Assembly (NCBI GenBank): GCA_020722705.1
Contig: DYKI01000001.1
Coordinates: 1 to 64,000 of the forward strand
Direction of reading: 5' to 3'
From: Chthonomonas calidirosea
GTDB lineage: Bacteria > Armatimonadota > Chthonomonadetes > Chthonomonadales > CAJBBX01
DNA: 64,000 nt
The notes beneath the pieces were generated by a model that saw only the letters and a program-made list of their open reading frames with translations, was not told the DNA's origin and made no database searches. Below are positions 30,189 through 39,643 of this stretch, one piece after another (the first letter of the stretch is position 1; the number at the start of each line of letters is the position of its first letter). The position numbers and the translations under genes are program-made.

Positions 30189-31730
30189 GTGAGTTCGACT
30201 GACGAATCGGTCGTTATCCTCGATTTCGGTGCGCAATACACACAGCTCATAGCACGTCGTGTGCGTGAGTGTGGAGTGTACTGCGAGATTGAGCCCTACA
30301 CGCGATCAGTGGAGGCAATCGAAGCGCTGGCACCCAGGGGCATCGTGCTGTCCGGCGGTCCCAGCAGCGTTTATGCATCAGGTGCGCCGAGCATTGACCC
30401 CGATCTGTTCGCTGCCGGCATACCGATCCTTGGCATTTGTTACGGTCACCAGTTGATGGCCCGAACGCTCGGGGGCGACGTGGCAGCTTCCGCAGAGCGG
30501 GAGTACGGTCCTGCGGCGATCGAGATACTGGAGCCGGATGACCTGCTCCAAGACGCGCGGTCCGGCGATCAGTGCTGGATGAGCCATGGGGATACGGTGC
30601 GGACGCCGCCGGCCGGATTCAGAGTTCTGGCGCGCACACGGACTACACCCGTGGCGGCGATGGGCGACACTGCTCGCAAGCTTTATGGAGTGCAGTTTCA
30701 TCCGGAAGTCGCGCACACGACGTTCGGTAAGGACGTGCTCCGGCGTTTCGTCATTGACGTGTGCGGATGTCGCGGGCTCTGGAGCCCCGGATCGTTCGTA
30801 GACGAGGCGATTCCGGAGATTCGGCGAACCGTCGGCGATGCAGGTGTGATCTGCGGGGTCTCAGGCGGCGTCGATTCGTGCGCCGTGGCGGAGCTGGTGC
30901 ACAGGGCCATCGGCGATCGTCTGACGTGCGTTTTTGTTGATCATGGGCTGTTGCGGCGTGGAGAGAAAGAGCAGGTCGAGAGAGACTTCGCCCAAGCGTT
31001 CGGCATCCGGTTGATATCCGTTGATGCACGCGATCGGTTCCTCGACAAGTTGTCCGGAGTGGTTGAGCCGGAGGCAAAGCGCAAGGTGATCGGTGAGGAG
31101 TTTGTTCGGGTGTTCGAGGAGTGCGCGCACTCGGTGACCGGCGCGCAGTACCTGGCACAGGGCACGCTCTATCCCGACGTCATCGAAAGCGGCACGGCGA
31201 CGGCGGCGACAATCAAGAGCCACCATAACGTCGGAGGGCTGCCGGAGAAGATGGGGCTCAAGGTACTTGAGCCGCTCCGGTTCCTCTTCAAGGATGAAGT
31301 CCGTGGCGTGGCAATCGCGTTGGGCCTGCCCGATCACATTGTCTGGCGGCATCCGTTTCCGGGTCCAGGCCTCGCGATCCGCATCACAGGAGCGGTAACA
31401 GAGGAACTGCTGGAGACGCTGCGGCGCGCGGATGCGATCTTTATCGAGGAGCTGAAGGCACATAACCTGTATCGCGACACATGGCAGGCCTTTGCAGCAC
31501 TGGCTCCTGGAACCCGAACGGTGGGCGTGATGGGGGATGCGCGGACATACTCGCATCCGGTCATCCTGCGCGCGGTAACGAGTGAGGATGGCATGACGGC
31601 GGATTGGGCGCGGTTGCCATACGATTTCCTGCAGACTGTCGCGTCGCGGATTGCCAATGAAGTCCCCGGCGTGAACCGAGTGGTCTATGACATCAGTTCG
31701 AAGCCGCCGGCCACAATAGAATGGGAATAG
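30189..31730 (+). CDS. guaA: GMP synthase (glutamine-hydrolysing)
   Basis: A 513-residue enzyme that amidates XMP to GMP. The class I glutamine amidotransferase domain has GICYGHQ with the catalytic Cys and HPEVAHT. The ATP-pyrophosphatase P-loop SGGVDS is present, followed by the dimerisation domain ending in the family-typical KPPATIEWE. The GTG at 30189 was preferred because it gives the usual family length and begins right before [14 protein letters not shown]; a longer frame reaches a TTG upstream. It starts the operon guaA-hpt-rho-bfn and overlaps hpt by 10 bases. Confidence 0.96.
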   Translation: MSSTDESVVILDFGAQYTQLIARRVRECGVYCEIEPYTRSVEAIEALAPRGIVLSGGPSSVYASGAPSIDPDLFAAGIPILGICYGHQLMARTLGGDVAASAEREYGPAAIEILEPDDLLQDARSGDQCWMSHGDTVRTPPAGFRVLARTRTTPVAAMGDTARKLYGVQFHPEVAHTTFGKDVLRRFVIDVCGCRGLWSPGSFVDEAIPEIRRTVGDAGVICGVSGGVDSCAVAELVHRAIGDRLTCVFVDHGLLRRGEKEQVERDFAQAFGIRLISVDARDRFLDKLSGVVEPEAKRKVIGEEFVRVFEECAHSVTGAQYLAQGTLYPDVIESGTATAATIKSHHNVGGLPEKMGLKVLEPLRFLFKDEVRGVAIALGLPDHIVWRHPFPGPGLAIRITGAVTEELLETLRRADAIFIEELKAHNLYRDTWQAFAALAPGTRTVGVMGDARTYSHPVILRAVTSEDGMTADWARLPYDFLQTVASRIANEVPGVNRVVYDISSKPPATIEWE

Positions 31731-32269
31731 GTGCCGCAACTGAGAGTTTCCCGACAGGCGTCGAGTTGCTGATCGGGGCCGACGAGATACAGCACAGGGT
31801 GAGGGAACTCGGCTCGGTGATCTCCGAGCGCTATGCCAATCAGACCATCGTAACGATAGCCGTACTCAACGGGGCTGTCGTGTTTCTTTCCGATCTGGTC
31901 CGTCACATTACGGTCCCGATGGAGATAGACTTCTTAGCCGTGTCGTCGTATGGCTGTGGCACCCGGTCGTCGGGCGAAGTGCGTGTGCTGAAAGACATAG
32001 AAACCGACCTTCTCGGACGTCATGTGATCATTGTAGAGGACATTGTGGACACTGGCCGCACCTTGGATGTTATCCACAGGATGCTGCTGGATCGGAAACC
32101 GGCGAGCCTGGCAACATGCGTCTTGCTCGACAAGCCCGCGAGGCGTGAAGTGCACGTCCACATTGATCACACGGCGTTCACGATCCCAGATCGGTTCGTG
32201 GTCGGATACGGGCTCGACTCAGCGGGTTACTACCGCAATCTTCCCTATATCGGAGTGGTCAAATCGTGA
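31721..32269 (+). CDS. hpt: hypoxanthine phosphoribosyltransferase
   Basis: A 182-residue purine salvage enzyme that makes IMP or GMP from free base and PRPP. The PRPP-binding loop is [13 protein letters not shown], and the N-terminal [11 protein letters not shown] and C-terminal FVVGYGLD segments match the family. It overlaps the end of guaA by 10 bases and its stop overlaps the rho GTG (GTGA), so translation of the three genes is coupled. Purine salvage here sits next to the GMP-forming step. Confidence 0.94.
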   Translation: MGIGAATESFPTGVELLIGADEIQHRVRELGSVISERYANQTIVTIAVLNGAVVFLSDLVRHITVPMEIDFLAVSSYGCGTRSSGEVRVLKDIETDLLGRHVIIVEDIVDTGRTLDVIHRMLLDRKPASLATCVLLDKPARREVHVHIDHTAFTIPDRFVVGYGLDSAGYYRNLPYIGVVKS

Positions 32270-33624
32270 GACGATCCACAGCGGCGGGGGGCCGTACAAC
32301 GCCCCGATCATCTACCCAGAGGTCCAACAAGCCGGCGAGTGCGCGCGGTCGTCGCCCGGAAGCGGAAGCGGGCATGTCTGAAGAGCCGGTACGCAACCCT
32401 GAGGATGGACAGACCGCTACACGCGTTCATGTGAGTGGCATCGAGGGCGCAAGACGCGAAGACGGCAGCCGGCATGACCCGCAGGGCGATCGCAATGCGA
32501 CCCAGCCTGCCGTAGGCGTCCTGGAGATCCTCCCCGATCAGTGGGGCTTCCTGCGACGAAGCAACTTCGCGCCCAGCCCGGATGACATCTACGTCTCACA
32601 GACGCAGATCAAGCGCTTCGGCCTGAGAACTGGCGACCTTGTCGCGGGCCAGGCGCGTCCGCCGAAGGACTCCGAAAAGTACTATGGCCTCCTGCGTGTC
32701 GAGCAGGTCAATGGTCTCGATCCGGAGGTGGCGCGAGCCCGCACGTCGTTTGATGACCTCACACCGATTTACCCTGACGAGCGCATCGTTCTCGAAACCA
32801 CTCCCAACGAGATCGCGGGGCGCTTCATTGACATCGTTGCGCCGATCGGGAAGGGCCAGCGCGGCACCATCGTGGCACCGCCCAAGGCGGGCAAGACGAC
32901 GCTCCTCAAGACGATCGCGAATGCCGTGGCCGTCAATCATCCGGAGATGGTGCTTCTCGTGCTCCTCATAGATGAACGGCCTGAGGAGGTCACCGATATC
33001 CGGCGTTCGGTGAACGGTGAGGTGATCAGTTCGACCTTCGACGAGACGCCGGAGAATCACATGCGCGTTGCGGAGATATGCCTTGAGCAGTCCAAGCGCC
33101 TCGTCGAGTCGGGCAAAGATGTGATCGTGTTGATGGACAGCCTGACGCGGTACACTCGGGCTTCCAACCTGACCGTGAACCCAAGCGGCCGAACACTTTC
33201 GGGAGGCCTCGACCCGGCCGCCCTGTACAGACCGAAACGGTTCTTCGGCGCCGCCCGTAACATTGAACAGGGAGGCAGCCTCACCATACTGGCAACCGCT
33301 CTGATCGAGACCGGCAGCAGGATGGATGATCACATCTTCGAGGAGTTCAAGGGAACAGGCAACATGGAACTGGACCTTGACCGGAATCTGGCCGATCGCC
33401 GCATTTTCCCGGCAGTCGACATCGTCAAATCCGGAACCCGGCACGACGAGCTCCTTTACGACGAGGAGACACTTCGAAAGATCACGCAGCTTCGCCGCCT
33501 CCTCTCCGGCCTCTCCGGCGTAGAGGCCACCGAACTCCTCATAGACCGCCTGAAGCACACCAAGTCGAACAAGGAGTTCCTGAAGATGGTGGAGCGGACG
33601 ATGAAGAACGGAGAGGCCGACTAG
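32266..33624 (+). CDS. rho: transcription termination factor Rho
   Basis: A 452-residue RNA-dependent helicase. The cold-shock-like RNA-binding domain is at about 80-150 ([14 protein letters not shown]). Walker A is [11 protein letters not shown] (about 205-215) and Walker B is [10 protein letters not shown]. The Q/R-loop residues lie within [29 protein letters not shown]. The first about 75 residues are basic and disordered, with no classic Rho_N helical subdomain. The GTG at 32266 overlaps the hpt stop; an in-frame ATG at 32374 would give 416 residues and is an alternative. Being in a purine operon is uncommon for rho. Confidence 0.96.
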   Translation: MRRSTAAGGRTTPRSSTQRSNKPASARGRRPEAEAGMSEEPVRNPEDGQTATRVHVSGIEGARREDGSRHDPQGDRNATQPAVGVLEILPDQWGFLRRSNFAPSPDDIYVSQTQIKRFGLRTGDLVAGQARPPKDSEKYYGLLRVEQVNGLDPEVARARTSFDDLTPIYPDERIVLETTPNEIAGRFIDIVAPIGKGQRGTIVAPPKAGKTTLLKTIANAVAVNHPEMVLLVLLIDERPEEVTDIRRSVNGEVISSTFDETPENHMRVAEICLEQSKRLVESGKDVIVLMDSLTRYTRASNLTVNPSGRTLSGGLDPAALYRPKRFFGAARNIEQGGSLTILATALIETGSRMDDHIFEEFKGTGNMELDLDRNLADRRIFPAVDIVKSGTRHDELLYDEETLRKITQLRRLLSGLSGVEATELLIDRLKHTKSNKEFLKMVERTMKNGEAD

Positions 33625-33661
33625 ACGCGGCTCGGCCATAGGCACGTAAGAGAGTTAACCC

Positions 33662-34168
33662 GTGTCCCAGGACTTCAAGGATATCTTCGGCGACTGGCAG
33701 CCCTCAGACGACGAACCCGGGGACGACACCCCGATCGGCGAGCGGAACCTCAACGAGAAGGAAGTCAAGGTCCTCGGCGTGTTCGAGCATGGCGAAGTCA
33801 GCTCCGATCGCTCGGATACTCAGACCTTCGTCTTGCTCCAGGACCGACGTGAGCGCAAGATACCCATCTGGATCGGCCGATATGAAGCCTTCGCGATTTC
33901 TACAGCCTTGCAGAATGAGCAACTCGACCGCCCAATGACTCATGACCTGATCCGGATCCTGTTCGAGCGCCTGGGAATCACCCTCGATTCCGTCATCATT
34001 GACGATCTCTGGCAGGATACGTTCTATGCGAAGCTCTGCGTCAGGTGGGGCACACAGCAACAAGACATAGACTGCCGACCGTCCGACGCCATCGCCATCG
34101 CTGTTCGCACCAAGTCGCCGATTTATGTCGCCGAGTCTATCTTCGAGACAGTAGACCCTCAACGCTGA
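33662..34168 (+). CDS. bifunctional nuclease (DUF151) family protein
   Basis: A 168-residue protein of the BFN/DUF151 family. Conserved parts are FVLLQDRRERKIPIWIGRYEA, RPMTHDLI and the terminal DCRPSDAIAIAVRTKSPIYV. Plant and some bacterial members show DNase and RNase activity; most bacterial members are uncharacterised. It starts with GTG at 33662, 37 bp after rho, behind AAGAGAG, and probably closes the guaA operon. The acidic N-terminal 30 residues are not part of the domain. Confidence 0.88.
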   Translation: MSQDFKDIFGDWQPSDDEPGDDTPIGERNLNEKEVKVLGVFEHGEVSSDRSDTQTFVLLQDRRERKIPIWIGRYEAFAISTALQNEQLDRPMTHDLIRILFERLGITLDSVIIDDLWQDTFYAKLCVRWGTQQQDIDCRPSDAIAIAVRTKSPIYVAESIFETVDPQR

Positions 34169-34361
34169 CGCAGCCATGCCAAAGACCGCTGGAGTCGCGC
34201 TTCGCCGAACGCTCAGCGTGAGATGTCACATAACAACGATTATCGGACGTTCTACGCCACAAGAAACGCGTCGAAACCGATCCGTCCTTCGGTCCACTTG
34301 ACGATCGGCTGTTCGGTTCTGGTACCATGTTCCTGTCTGCATGCGCCCGCTTGCATCGCTT

Positions 34362-34439
34362 GGCGGCTGTAGCTCAGTCGGTTAGAGTGCCAGGTTGTGG
34401 CCCTGGAGGTCGTGGGTTCGAGTCCCATCAGCCGCCCCA
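34362..34439 (+). tRNA. tRNA-His (anticodon GTG)
   Basis: A cloverleaf with anticodon GTG in the loop TTGTGGC, a standard D-arm (GCTCAGTCGGTTAGAG) and T-arm (GGTTCGAGTCC). The acceptor stem has eight pairs when G34362 is taken as G-1 pairing with C34436, the hallmark of tRNA-His. CCA is encoded at 34437-34439. Confidence 0.97.
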
Positions 34440-34447
34440 CCGCGAAT

Positions 34448-34469
34448 GGCCCGCCCGTTTGGGTGGGCC
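34448..34469 (+). terminator. terminator of tRNA-His
   Basis: GGCCCGCCC (34448-34456) pairs with GGGTGGGCC (34461-34469), nine pairs with one G-U, and a GTTT loop, followed by TTGTCATT. Confidence 0.75.
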
Positions 34470-34532
34470 TTGTCATTGAATGAGCATCCACTCTCGGAAC
34501 CATCGCCCGCTCGCTGCGTAATCGGATTTGGT

Positions 34533-35732
34533 ATGACACCCTCGGAGGTTCTTCGCACTGCGGCGCGGGCCATTCGTGAGAATCGGCTGCGCGCATGGCT
34601 CTCGGTACTCGGCGTCGTTATCGGCGTCGGATCAGTCCTTCTGCTGATCTCGATCGGTATCGGAGTGCGCGCGGATATCACCCGTCAGGTGGAGTCGCTT
34701 GGGACCAATGTTGCATTCGTGATGCCGGGAAAACTTGACGAGACCGGTCGTCCCAACGGGATGTCCATGATGGGCATCTCGACGCTCACGATGCAGGATG
34801 TAGCGTCTCTTGGCGGCGTAAGAGGTGTGCGCGCGGCCATTCCCATCACGTTTGTGTTCGGCGCTGTCCAGAAGGGCGATGAGTCGCATTCGGCAATCGT
34901 CCTTGCTGCCGATCATCGCATGGCCGAGATCCGGCGCGAGCGGATTGCGGCAGGCCGCTTCTACACGCCGCGTGACGCCGGAGATCGCGTATGCGTTATT
35001 GGCAGCCGGCTCAAGGCGGATATCTTCGGCTCCGGGCAGGCGCTCGGTAGGACGCTCACAATCCAGAACGAGGAGTTTCGGATCATCGGAGTGCTCGCAC
35101 CGGAGGAGACGACGATGTTCTCGGAGATGAGCTTCGCCCGCGTGTGCTACATCCCATGGGAGACGTCCAGGCGAGCATTCCCGAACGCTCAAATCAACCG
35201 GATCATCGTTCAGACGGAATACGAAACCGACCCGGACCACATCACGCGCGACCTGCGCGCGGCGATGCTCAGGAACCACCAGGTAGAGGATTTCGGCATC
35301 CTGACGTACCGGCAGTTGCTGGCAGCCATTTTCAGGGTGTTCAACATCGTCACCGCGCTGATCGTAGGCATCTCGGCTATCTCCCTGCTCGTCGCGGGTA
35401 TCGGGATCATGAACATCATGCTGGTCACGGTCACCGAGCGAACTCGCGAGATAGGCATCCGTATGACCGTCGGTGCGCGAGGAAAAGACATCTTCCTGCA
35501 GTTCCTTGCCGAGGCCATCACTCTTTCGATCACAGGCGGCGCACTGGGAGTTGCGCTTGCCTTCGCAGGCGTGGCAATCCTGAACGCACACACAGTGCTC
35601 AAGCCTATCGTCACACCTGGGGCGCTGCTGCTTGCGCTGGGCGTCTGCATCGCTGTGGGGATCGTGTTCGGCACCGCTCCAGCCGCGCGCGCGTCACGAC
35701 TGAGTCCGATGGACGCTCTCAGGTACGAGTGA
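34533..35732 (+). CDS. MacB/FtsX-type ABC transporter permease, orphan
   Basis: A 399-residue membrane protein. Helix one is at about 18-40 (WLSVLGVVIGVGSVLLLISIG), followed by a periplasmic MacB-PCD-like domain (about 45-255) and three helices (about 275-300, 325-350 and 360-385). The cytoplasmic coupling segment ERTREIGIRMTVGA and terminal ARASRLSPMDALRYE are the classic MacB permease signatures. These proteins export lipoproteins, antibiotics or peptides, or act as mechanotransmitters. No ABC ATPase or membrane-fusion protein gene is adjacent: a tRNA lies before it and a convergent gene after it. The ATG at 34533 removes a spurious extension over the tRNA-His gene; its ribosome site is weak. 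Confidence 0.88.
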   Translation: MTPSEVLRTAARAIRENRLRAWLSVLGVVIGVGSVLLLISIGIGVRADITRQVESLGTNVAFVMPGKLDETGRPNGMSMMGISTLTMQDVASLGGVRGVRAAIPITFVFGAVQKGDESHSAIVLAADHRMAEIRRERIAAGRFYTPRDAGDRVCVIGSRLKADIFGSGQALGRTLTIQNEEFRIIGVLAPEETTMFSEMSFARVCYIPWETSRRAFPNAQINRIIVQTEYETDPDHITRDLRAAMLRNHQVEDFGILTYRQLLAAIFRVFNIVTALIVGISAISLLVAGIGIMNIMLVTVTERTREIGIRMTVGARGKDIFLQFLAEAITLSITGGALGVALAFAGVAILNAHTVLKPIVTPGALLLALGVCIAVGIVFGTAPAARASRLSPMDALRYE

Positions 35733-35738
35733 GGCGGC

Positions 35739-38700
35739 CTATGGGCCTGTCATCTCCGTGAGCATGTCGCGAACGACCGGCGCTGCCGACCTGAGGCCTG
35801 ATCCGCCTTGTTCGATCCAGCACGCGATGGCAAAGCGCGGCGCACTGACCGGCGCGCAGCCCACAAACCATGCGTCAGGCTGCCCTGTGCCACGTGCGGG
35901 CGGAACACTCGCCGACTTGCCGGCCACGCGAACGCGCAGGCTGCTGAAGACGTCCGATGCCGGTCCATCCTCGACGGCCTCCGTGAGAGCGGCCTTTACG
36001 ATCTCACGTGTGGCGGGATGGACTCGAGCATTCGGACTGTCCGCAGCTTCAAGCGGCGCGGAGACCGGTCGTCGCCCGTCGCTGAACCTGAGCTCGCGCC
36101 AGTATGTGGGACAGACAGGCGACGATCCTGCAACGGCTCGAGCGGTGATGGACGCCATGTCCATCGCCGACATCCAGACACCGGCAGTTCCTGCCGCGAT
36201 TTCCGGGAGACGACGACCGAACTCGTCCCTGGGCGGCAGAAGGCGCTTACCCACTGCCGCCGACATCCGGGCATACGACTGGTCAGCGCCGAGACGCACA
36301 GCCAGTCTGGCAAACCAGATGTTGCATGACAGCTTCAGCGCCCGTTTCATTCCGATACGCCCGTGCGCATGGTCCATGGGATCGTCGGAGATCAGCTCCA
36401 GGGTGCGAGTGAAACCAGCGTCGCTCCATGTGAGGCCCGTCGCCGTATGCGCGCAGTCGGTCTCAAAGCTGCGCCCGTCAGCATCGAACGCCAGCGCTGA
36501 CGCGATCTTGAACGGTCCCGGTGGCGCGGCCATCAACGAGCGAGCGTGGTCAACCACTCCCAGGGGGACGACGCCAGGCCCAACGCGCGTTCGGCGTCCA
36601 AGGAGGATCTCGTTGGGATTGAGGCTCGGGACGCCGGCGGACACGATCGGCGCACCCGTGACTGCGTTCAACACGACAATCGCCGCCCGTCTCCGCGATC
36701 CGGGTGGCGCACCTGCAACGGCCTTGCGCAGGATGCGGTGTGCATCTTCTTGAAGGACTGCATTGATGCTCAGCACGACATCCCCGCCGCGCAGGTCGCC
36801 GGGCTGCATCCATCGGGGAAGGTCCTTCGTCCGGTACAGCGGAAGCAGTTCGGCCAGACGCTGATAACCTCGCAGATGGGCATCCATCTGCTCTTCTACA
36901 CCCCCCTGGGGGCCATGAGAACGCGTCCAGACGCCAAGTACCCCTGCACACGCCTCTCCGTACGGGTAGTAGCGCCCGGCACGGAAGTACCGCCGTGCCA
37001 GACGGGCGTCATCCGGGACGGCGGCATGGATTTCTCGGAGACGCGATGTAGCCAGAATGCGGCCGTAGCCATCCAGGATGCTTCCGCGTTCAACGGACGC
37101 CGCCAGCCTGCTCAGCCTGGGGTTCCAGACGATGTCAACCTGTCCACTCTCGCGGCGCACCTTGACCGGCAACGACGCAAGACGATCGGCCGCAAACGTC
37201 TGAATCCATGCCGTTCGCGCTCCCATGCCGGCAAGCAGAACCACCGCAACGCCGGAGACGATCTCTCCAAGGCGTCTCCGGAACACAAGCCGGTCTGCGC
37301 CCACCGCAACACCGGTTTGGTTCGCAGTCAGCCCTGCAATGGCTCCAACGGCGCCAAACCAGATGATCTGCATTACCCGACTGGCCGACGCGAACGGCAA
37401 GTGGACATCCAGGAGCGGCAAGAGGCCAAGCTCACCGAAACCCGCGATGATCGCCTGGGAGGAGAGCACACATCCCGTGGCAGCGGCAAGCAACCGATCC
37501 CTATCACTGCATCCCCGGACGGCCGCACCGGCGGTCCGCCAGATCAGCGCGGCTATGGCCAGCAACACCAAGAGCACGCCGGCAACACCAAGTTCCTCGG
37601 CCAATGCTGCAAGGGCCGGCGGCCTGTCAGACAAAAATGGCCGGCCAAGACCAAGACCGGACCCGAAGGGTCCGCCGGATGCGAGCCCCCATAGTGCGTG
37701 CGCTATGGTCGGAACCTTCCCCGCCCCCGTCCACGGCTCACCCCAGACCCTGATGGCTTGAGCCGAAGCGCTGTCGAGCCCGGCGCCGATCCAGACCACA
37801 ATACCGGTGATGCCGACGACCAGCGCTGACCAGAGCCTCAGGTCAACAGTGAACATGAGTAAGGCGCACGCCAGTCCCGTAACCATCGCGCTCCCCATCG
37901 AGCGCGAACCCAGAAAGACAATGAGCACGCTTGCCAAGCTGACCCCGAAGGCAACCAGCCCCAGGTGCCGCTCGAATGGCTTTGCACGGCGGCTCCTCGA
38001 GGTACGGGTTCGATCCGGGGCAACAGCTCCCAGATGGCGCAATACGGTCGCCAGAGAGTAACCGGCAAGCAACGGGCCGAGATAGATCAGACCCGGTACG
38101 CCGAAGGCACGGCCCCGGGCGGTTGTAAGGCACGCGACCAGCCAGACAATCAGCAAGGCCGCCGCATGCAATGCCCACCCACTGCCCCTGGGGACGTCCG
38201 TAGCACGCTTGCGTCCAAAGAGCCATGCAAACGCAACGTAGCACGCGGACGATGCCGCCAAGCCGGACGCCGCATGCGGCATGGTGAGCTCATCTCGAAG
38301 CGGATCGCCTGCTCCGACGGACAGCGCAAGCATCAATCCGGACGGAATCGCTGCCAGGCCTAGCAGCCATGCGTCGCCGCCGCGTACGAGCCGCCGCTGG
38401 ATCCAGTGAGCCGTCAGAACGGACCCCAGTCCCACTGCCATGCATAGGAGATATGCCGCCAGAGCCGCACCGGCGGGACGCACGATGAGTCGGTCGCGAT
38501 TGGCTTCGATGACGCTCGGGTCGAGCACACGAGTGCTCAGCACATCGCCCGGCGATCTCCAGGTTCCTCCGACGCGTGAAGCCCGATCGGCCACGAGCCG
38601 CTGGGCCAGCACTCTGGGCACGTCCAGCGCTGTCGCCAGCTTCTCCGCGCTGAGCGCATTGATGTCCAGTGTGGCCAGCGCGCCCCTGGCCTTCCGCCAG

Positions 38701-38984
38701 TGGATCGGAGATATGACAGGCGTGCGCGCAAAGGCGGCGACCGAGGCGAAGCCTCTGATCCGCTCTCGCTCGGATATGAACCGGTCCGCAATGACCGGTT
38801 CGACCTCAAACGCAACTGCAAGCTCTTCGGCGCCGGCCGCATTGACGTTGAGCGCATCCGGAGGGGTCATCAATGGTACCGCGGCAAGAACCGCAAGCAG
38901 ACCAGCTATACCGGCAAAGGCGACCGCCTGATAGGTCAGCCTTGCAATCCTAGGGTTCGGTTCGTGTTCGCCGCGCAGCCGCAT
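35739..38984 (-). CDS. HhH - SEDS (RodA/FtsW-like) - PBP transpeptidase-like fusion, apparently inactive
   Basis: A 1081-residue protein. After a membrane helix (about 20-40) come two ComEA-type helix-hairpin-helix repeats (44-88, LNVNAAGAEEL; 105-150, LDINALSAEKL). Residues 170-555 form a polytopic SEDS domain; the signature reads EPWTGAGKVPTIAHALWGLA, SGGPFGSGLGLG and ALAEELGVAGV. A further helix (572-592) leads into a PBP-like region (to 1080) with GSILDGYGRILA, SCN (886-888) and AGKSASVPP before WFVGCAP. Catalytic positions look lost: the SEDS Asp of the T-D-F motif aligns with P455 (nearest Asp is 453), the SxxK Ser with G823 in PPGPFK, and KTG is K1023-S-A. The ATG follows GGAGG. It has its own promoter and lies downstream of tat/secG. 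This is either a structural pseudo-elongasome or a diverged enzyme. Confidence 0.8.
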   Translation of the reverse strand: MRLRGEHEPNPRIARLTYQAVAFAGIAGLLAVLAAVPLMTPPDALNVNAAGAEELAVAFEVEPVIADRFISERERIRGFASVAAFARTPVISPIHWRKARGALATLDINALSAEKLATALDVPRVLAQRLVADRASRVGGTWRSPGDVLSTRVLDPSVIEANRDRLIVRPAGAALAAYLLCMAVGLGSVLTAHWIQRRLVRGGDAWLLGLAAIPSGLMLALSVGAGDPLRDELTMPHAASGLAASSACYVAFAWLFGRKRATDVPRGSGWALHAAALLIVWLVACLTTARGRAFGVPGLIYLGPLLAGYSLATVLRHLGAVAPDRTRTSRSRRAKPFERHLGLVAFGVSLASVLIVFLGSRSMGSAMVTGLACALLMFTVDLRLWSALVVGITGIVVWIGAGLDSASAQAIRVWGEPWTGAGKVPTIAHALWGLASGGPFGSGLGLGRPFLSDRPPALAALAEELGVAGVLLVLLAIAALIWRTAGAAVRGCSDRDRLLAAATGCVLSSQAIIAGFGELGLLPLLDVHLPFASASRVMQIIWFGAVGAIAGLTANQTGVAVGADRLVFRRRLGEIVSGVAVVLLAGMGARTAWIQTFAADRLASLPVKVRRESGQVDIVWNPRLSRLAASVERGSILDGYGRILATSRLREIHAAVPDDARLARRYFRAGRYYPYGEACAGVLGVWTRSHGPQGGVEEQMDAHLRGYQRLAELLPLYRTKDLPRWMQPGDLRGGDVVLSINAVLQEDAHRILRKAVAGAPPGSRRRAAIVVLNAVTGAPIVSAGVPSLNPNEILLGRRTRVGPGVVPLGVVDHARSLMAAPPGPFKIASALAFDADGRSFETDCAHTATGLTWSDAGFTRTLELISDDPMDHAHGRIGMKRALKLSCNIWFARLAVRLGADQSYARMSAAVGKRLLPPRDEFGRRLPEIAAGTAGVWMSAMDMASITARAVAGSSPVCPTYWRELRFSDGRRPVSAPLEAADSPNARVHPATREIVKAALTEAVEDGPASDVFSSLRVRVAGKSASVPPARGTGQPDAWFVGCAPVSAPRFAIACWIEQGGSGLRSAAPVVRDMLTEMTGP

Positions 38985-39011
38985 GAGCCGTGGGTCCTCC
39001 GGGTCAAGCGG

Positions 39012-39040
39012 ATTATACAGCAGTGAAGCGCCGACAGCAA
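39012..39040 (-). promoter_or_regulatory. sigma70-type promoter of the SEDS-PBP fusion gene
   Basis: On the minus strand TTGCTG (39040-39035) and TATAAT (39017-39012) are separated by 17 bp, ending 27 bp before the ATG at 38984. The perfect -10 box suggests independent, constitutive expression. Confidence 0.7.
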
Positions 39041-39045
39041 CAGAC

Positions 39046-39076
39046 AGGGCGGATGCGCGTCGTGCGCAGCCGCCCT
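39046..39076 (-). terminator. hairpin after secG
   Basis: AGGGCGG (39046-39052) pairs with CCGCCCT (39070-39076), with an inner GCGC/GCGC stem. On the minus strand it follows the secG stop by 29 bp and precedes the promoter of the fusion gene. No strong T tract follows, so termination may be partial. Confidence 0.5.
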
Positions 39077-39105
39077 GCCGCCGAAGCGTGTTCGCGCCTG
39101 GATCG

Positions 39106-39345
39106 TCAGCGGTTCATGGTAACGGCCACCAAGATGCTCAGAACGAAGAACCCGATCCCAAGGTACTTCGTCAGGTCGTTGAGTCGATCCTCGAAGCCTG
39201 GCTTCCCTTTGAAGGAGGATGTGACCTTACCTCCGATCGTGCCGCCAAGGCCTTCGCTCTTGGTCTGCTGCATGGCGACAACGGCAATCAGGCCGATCGC
39301 AGATGCCACCTGTAGAATGCACAGCAGTATGTAAAGTGCGTGCAC
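39106..39345 (-). CDS. secG: preprotein translocase subunit SecG
   Basis: A 79-residue protein with two membrane helices (about 4-25 and 60-77) joined by a glycine-rich loop (GLGGTIGGK), the standard SecG layout. It is an accessory subunit of SecYEG. The start is GTG at 39345, behind GGGAGAGGAA. It is preceded by two Tat genes on the same strand (36 bp gap), so Sec and Tat components share a transcript. Confidence 0.93.
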   Translation of the reverse strand: MHALYILLCILQVASAIGLIAVVAMQQTKSEGLGGTIGGKVTSSFKGKPGFEDRLNDLTKYLGIGFFVLSILVAVTMNR

Positions 39346-39381
39346 CGTATTCCTCTCCCAATGTGCGCCGGGAATGCGGCG

Positions 39382-39588
39382 CTATTCCTTCGACTCGGTA
39401 TCCGACTTGGCAACAGGCTTCTTCGAGGAGTCGTCTTCCTCGCTCAGCCCTTTCTTGAACTCGCGCATGCCGGATCCCAGCCCCTTCATGAGTTCCGGTA
39501 TTCGATTGCCGCCGAAAAGCAGCAGCACGATCACCAGCACGATCAGCCACTGCGATGGGCTCTCAAACATGGCCAAGAGGTCCGACAT
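39382..39588 (-). CDS. tatA: twin-arginine translocase protein TatA
   Basis: A 68-residue protein with one membrane helix (about 12-27), the FGGNRIPEL hinge, an amphipathic helix ([15 protein letters not shown]) and a short charged tail rich in K, E, S and D. This is the TatA/E pattern that forms the pore for folded proteins. It is 36 bp upstream of secG and 55 bp downstream of a larger Tat paralogue. Confidence 0.93.
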   Translation of the reverse strand: MSDLLAMFESPSQWLIVLVIVLLLFGGNRIPELMKGLGSGMREFKKGLSEEDDSSKKPVAKSDTESKE

Positions 39589-39643
39589 TGCCTTGCTCTC
39601 CTTCCGGGAAGCGCCCCGTTGCGGGACACAGGTCCCGCGCAGA

